A DNA stretch of 6,122 bases from Alcaligenaceae bacterium UBA6179 (GTDB lineage Bacteria; Pseudomonadota; Gammaproteobacteria; Burkholderiales; Burkholderiaceae_B). The notes below the pieces were generated by a model. The model saw nothing but the letters and a program-made list of their open reading frames with translations. It did no database searches and was not told where the DNA came from. Every line of letters begins with the position of its first letter. Position 1 is the stretch's first letter. The position numbers and the translations under genes are program-made. This document shows positions 6,061 to 6,122 of this stretch, in pieces. Location of the stretch: NCBI GenBank assembly GCA_002422175.1, contig DITR01000188.1, positions 1,982 through 8,103 of the forward strand. The letters are read 5' to 3'.

Positions 6061-6122
6061 ATGATGGACCCCCTGTTTTTTATCATTCTAGCCATGCTAG
6101 GTGTGTTAGCTGGTTTTTTAGC
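6061..6122 (+). CDS. N-terminus of a membrane protein, possibly TauE/SafE family (cut by the window edge)
   Basis: An open frame starts ATGATG at 6061 and runs off the right edge after 20 complete codons. The peptide begins MMDPLFFIILAML and continues with a hydrophobic stretch ending in LAGFL, clearly a first membrane helix with a short N-terminal tail. TauE/SafE anion exporters often begin with such a helix leading into a GFLAGLLGxGGG motif, and the GFL at the edge is compatible. The diagnostic glycine motif lies outside the window, so the family is a guess from style. The 104-base gap after trkH and the promoter-like elements in it suggest a separate transcription unit. The start could be the ATG at 6061 or 6064. 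Confidence 0.5.
   Translation, partial: MMDPLFFIILAMLGVLAGFL

Noticed and set aside
6005..6064. A 19-codon open frame (ATG 6005, stop TGA 6062-6064) whose stop overlaps the start of the last gene
   Set aside because: The stop/start overlap is attractive for a leader peptide. However, it has no ribosome binding site, it overlaps the promoter candidates (a start site near 6032 would not include it), and its composition looks random.

Overview
The window looks like a chromosomal core region of a betaproteobacterium, most likely Burkholderiales. GC is moderate, roughly 45-50% by eye. Four tightly packed genes on the plus strand fill about 97% of it: a membrane sensor kinase of the NtrY family (18-2375), a short NtrX-like response regulator (2398-3105), the potassium-uptake regulator TrkA (3102-4481) and the potassium channel subunit TrkH (4487-5956). 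A fifth gene begins at about 6061 and runs off the right edge. Its first 20 residues suggest a membrane protein, possibly of the TauE/SafE family. The taxonomic guess rests on recalled gene order (ntrY-ntrX-trkA-trkH) and protein style, not on a search.

The layout suggests one operon. ntrY and ntrX are 22 bases apart, ntrX and trkA overlap by four bases (ATGA), and trkA and trkH are five bases apart. No terminator or promoter-like break is visible between them. NtrY would sense an envelope or redox/nitrogen-related signal and phosphorylate Asp52 of the NtrX-like protein. TrkA and TrkH form a constitutive-type K+ uptake system, in which TrkA is the cytosolic nucleotide-binding gating ring and TrkH the membrane pore. 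The operon therefore joins a two-component system to K+ uptake, although the sequence does not show that one controls the other.

The only intergenic stretch of note is 5957-6060. It holds a stem-loop over the trkH stop without a U-tract, a GG-N10-GC element resembling a sigma-54 promoter, a TATACT box, and a 6-2-6 palindrome that overlaps the probable ribosome binding site of the last gene.

The most notable point is that the NtrX-like regulator has no AAA+ sigma-54 activation domain. A low-complexity linker of about 50 residues joins its receiver to a Fis-type helix-turn-helix. The ntrY gene also carries C8 and C7 homopolymer tracts. I see no mobile elements, CRISPR arrays, RNA genes or signs of gene transfer, and nothing that amounts to a clearly undescribed system.
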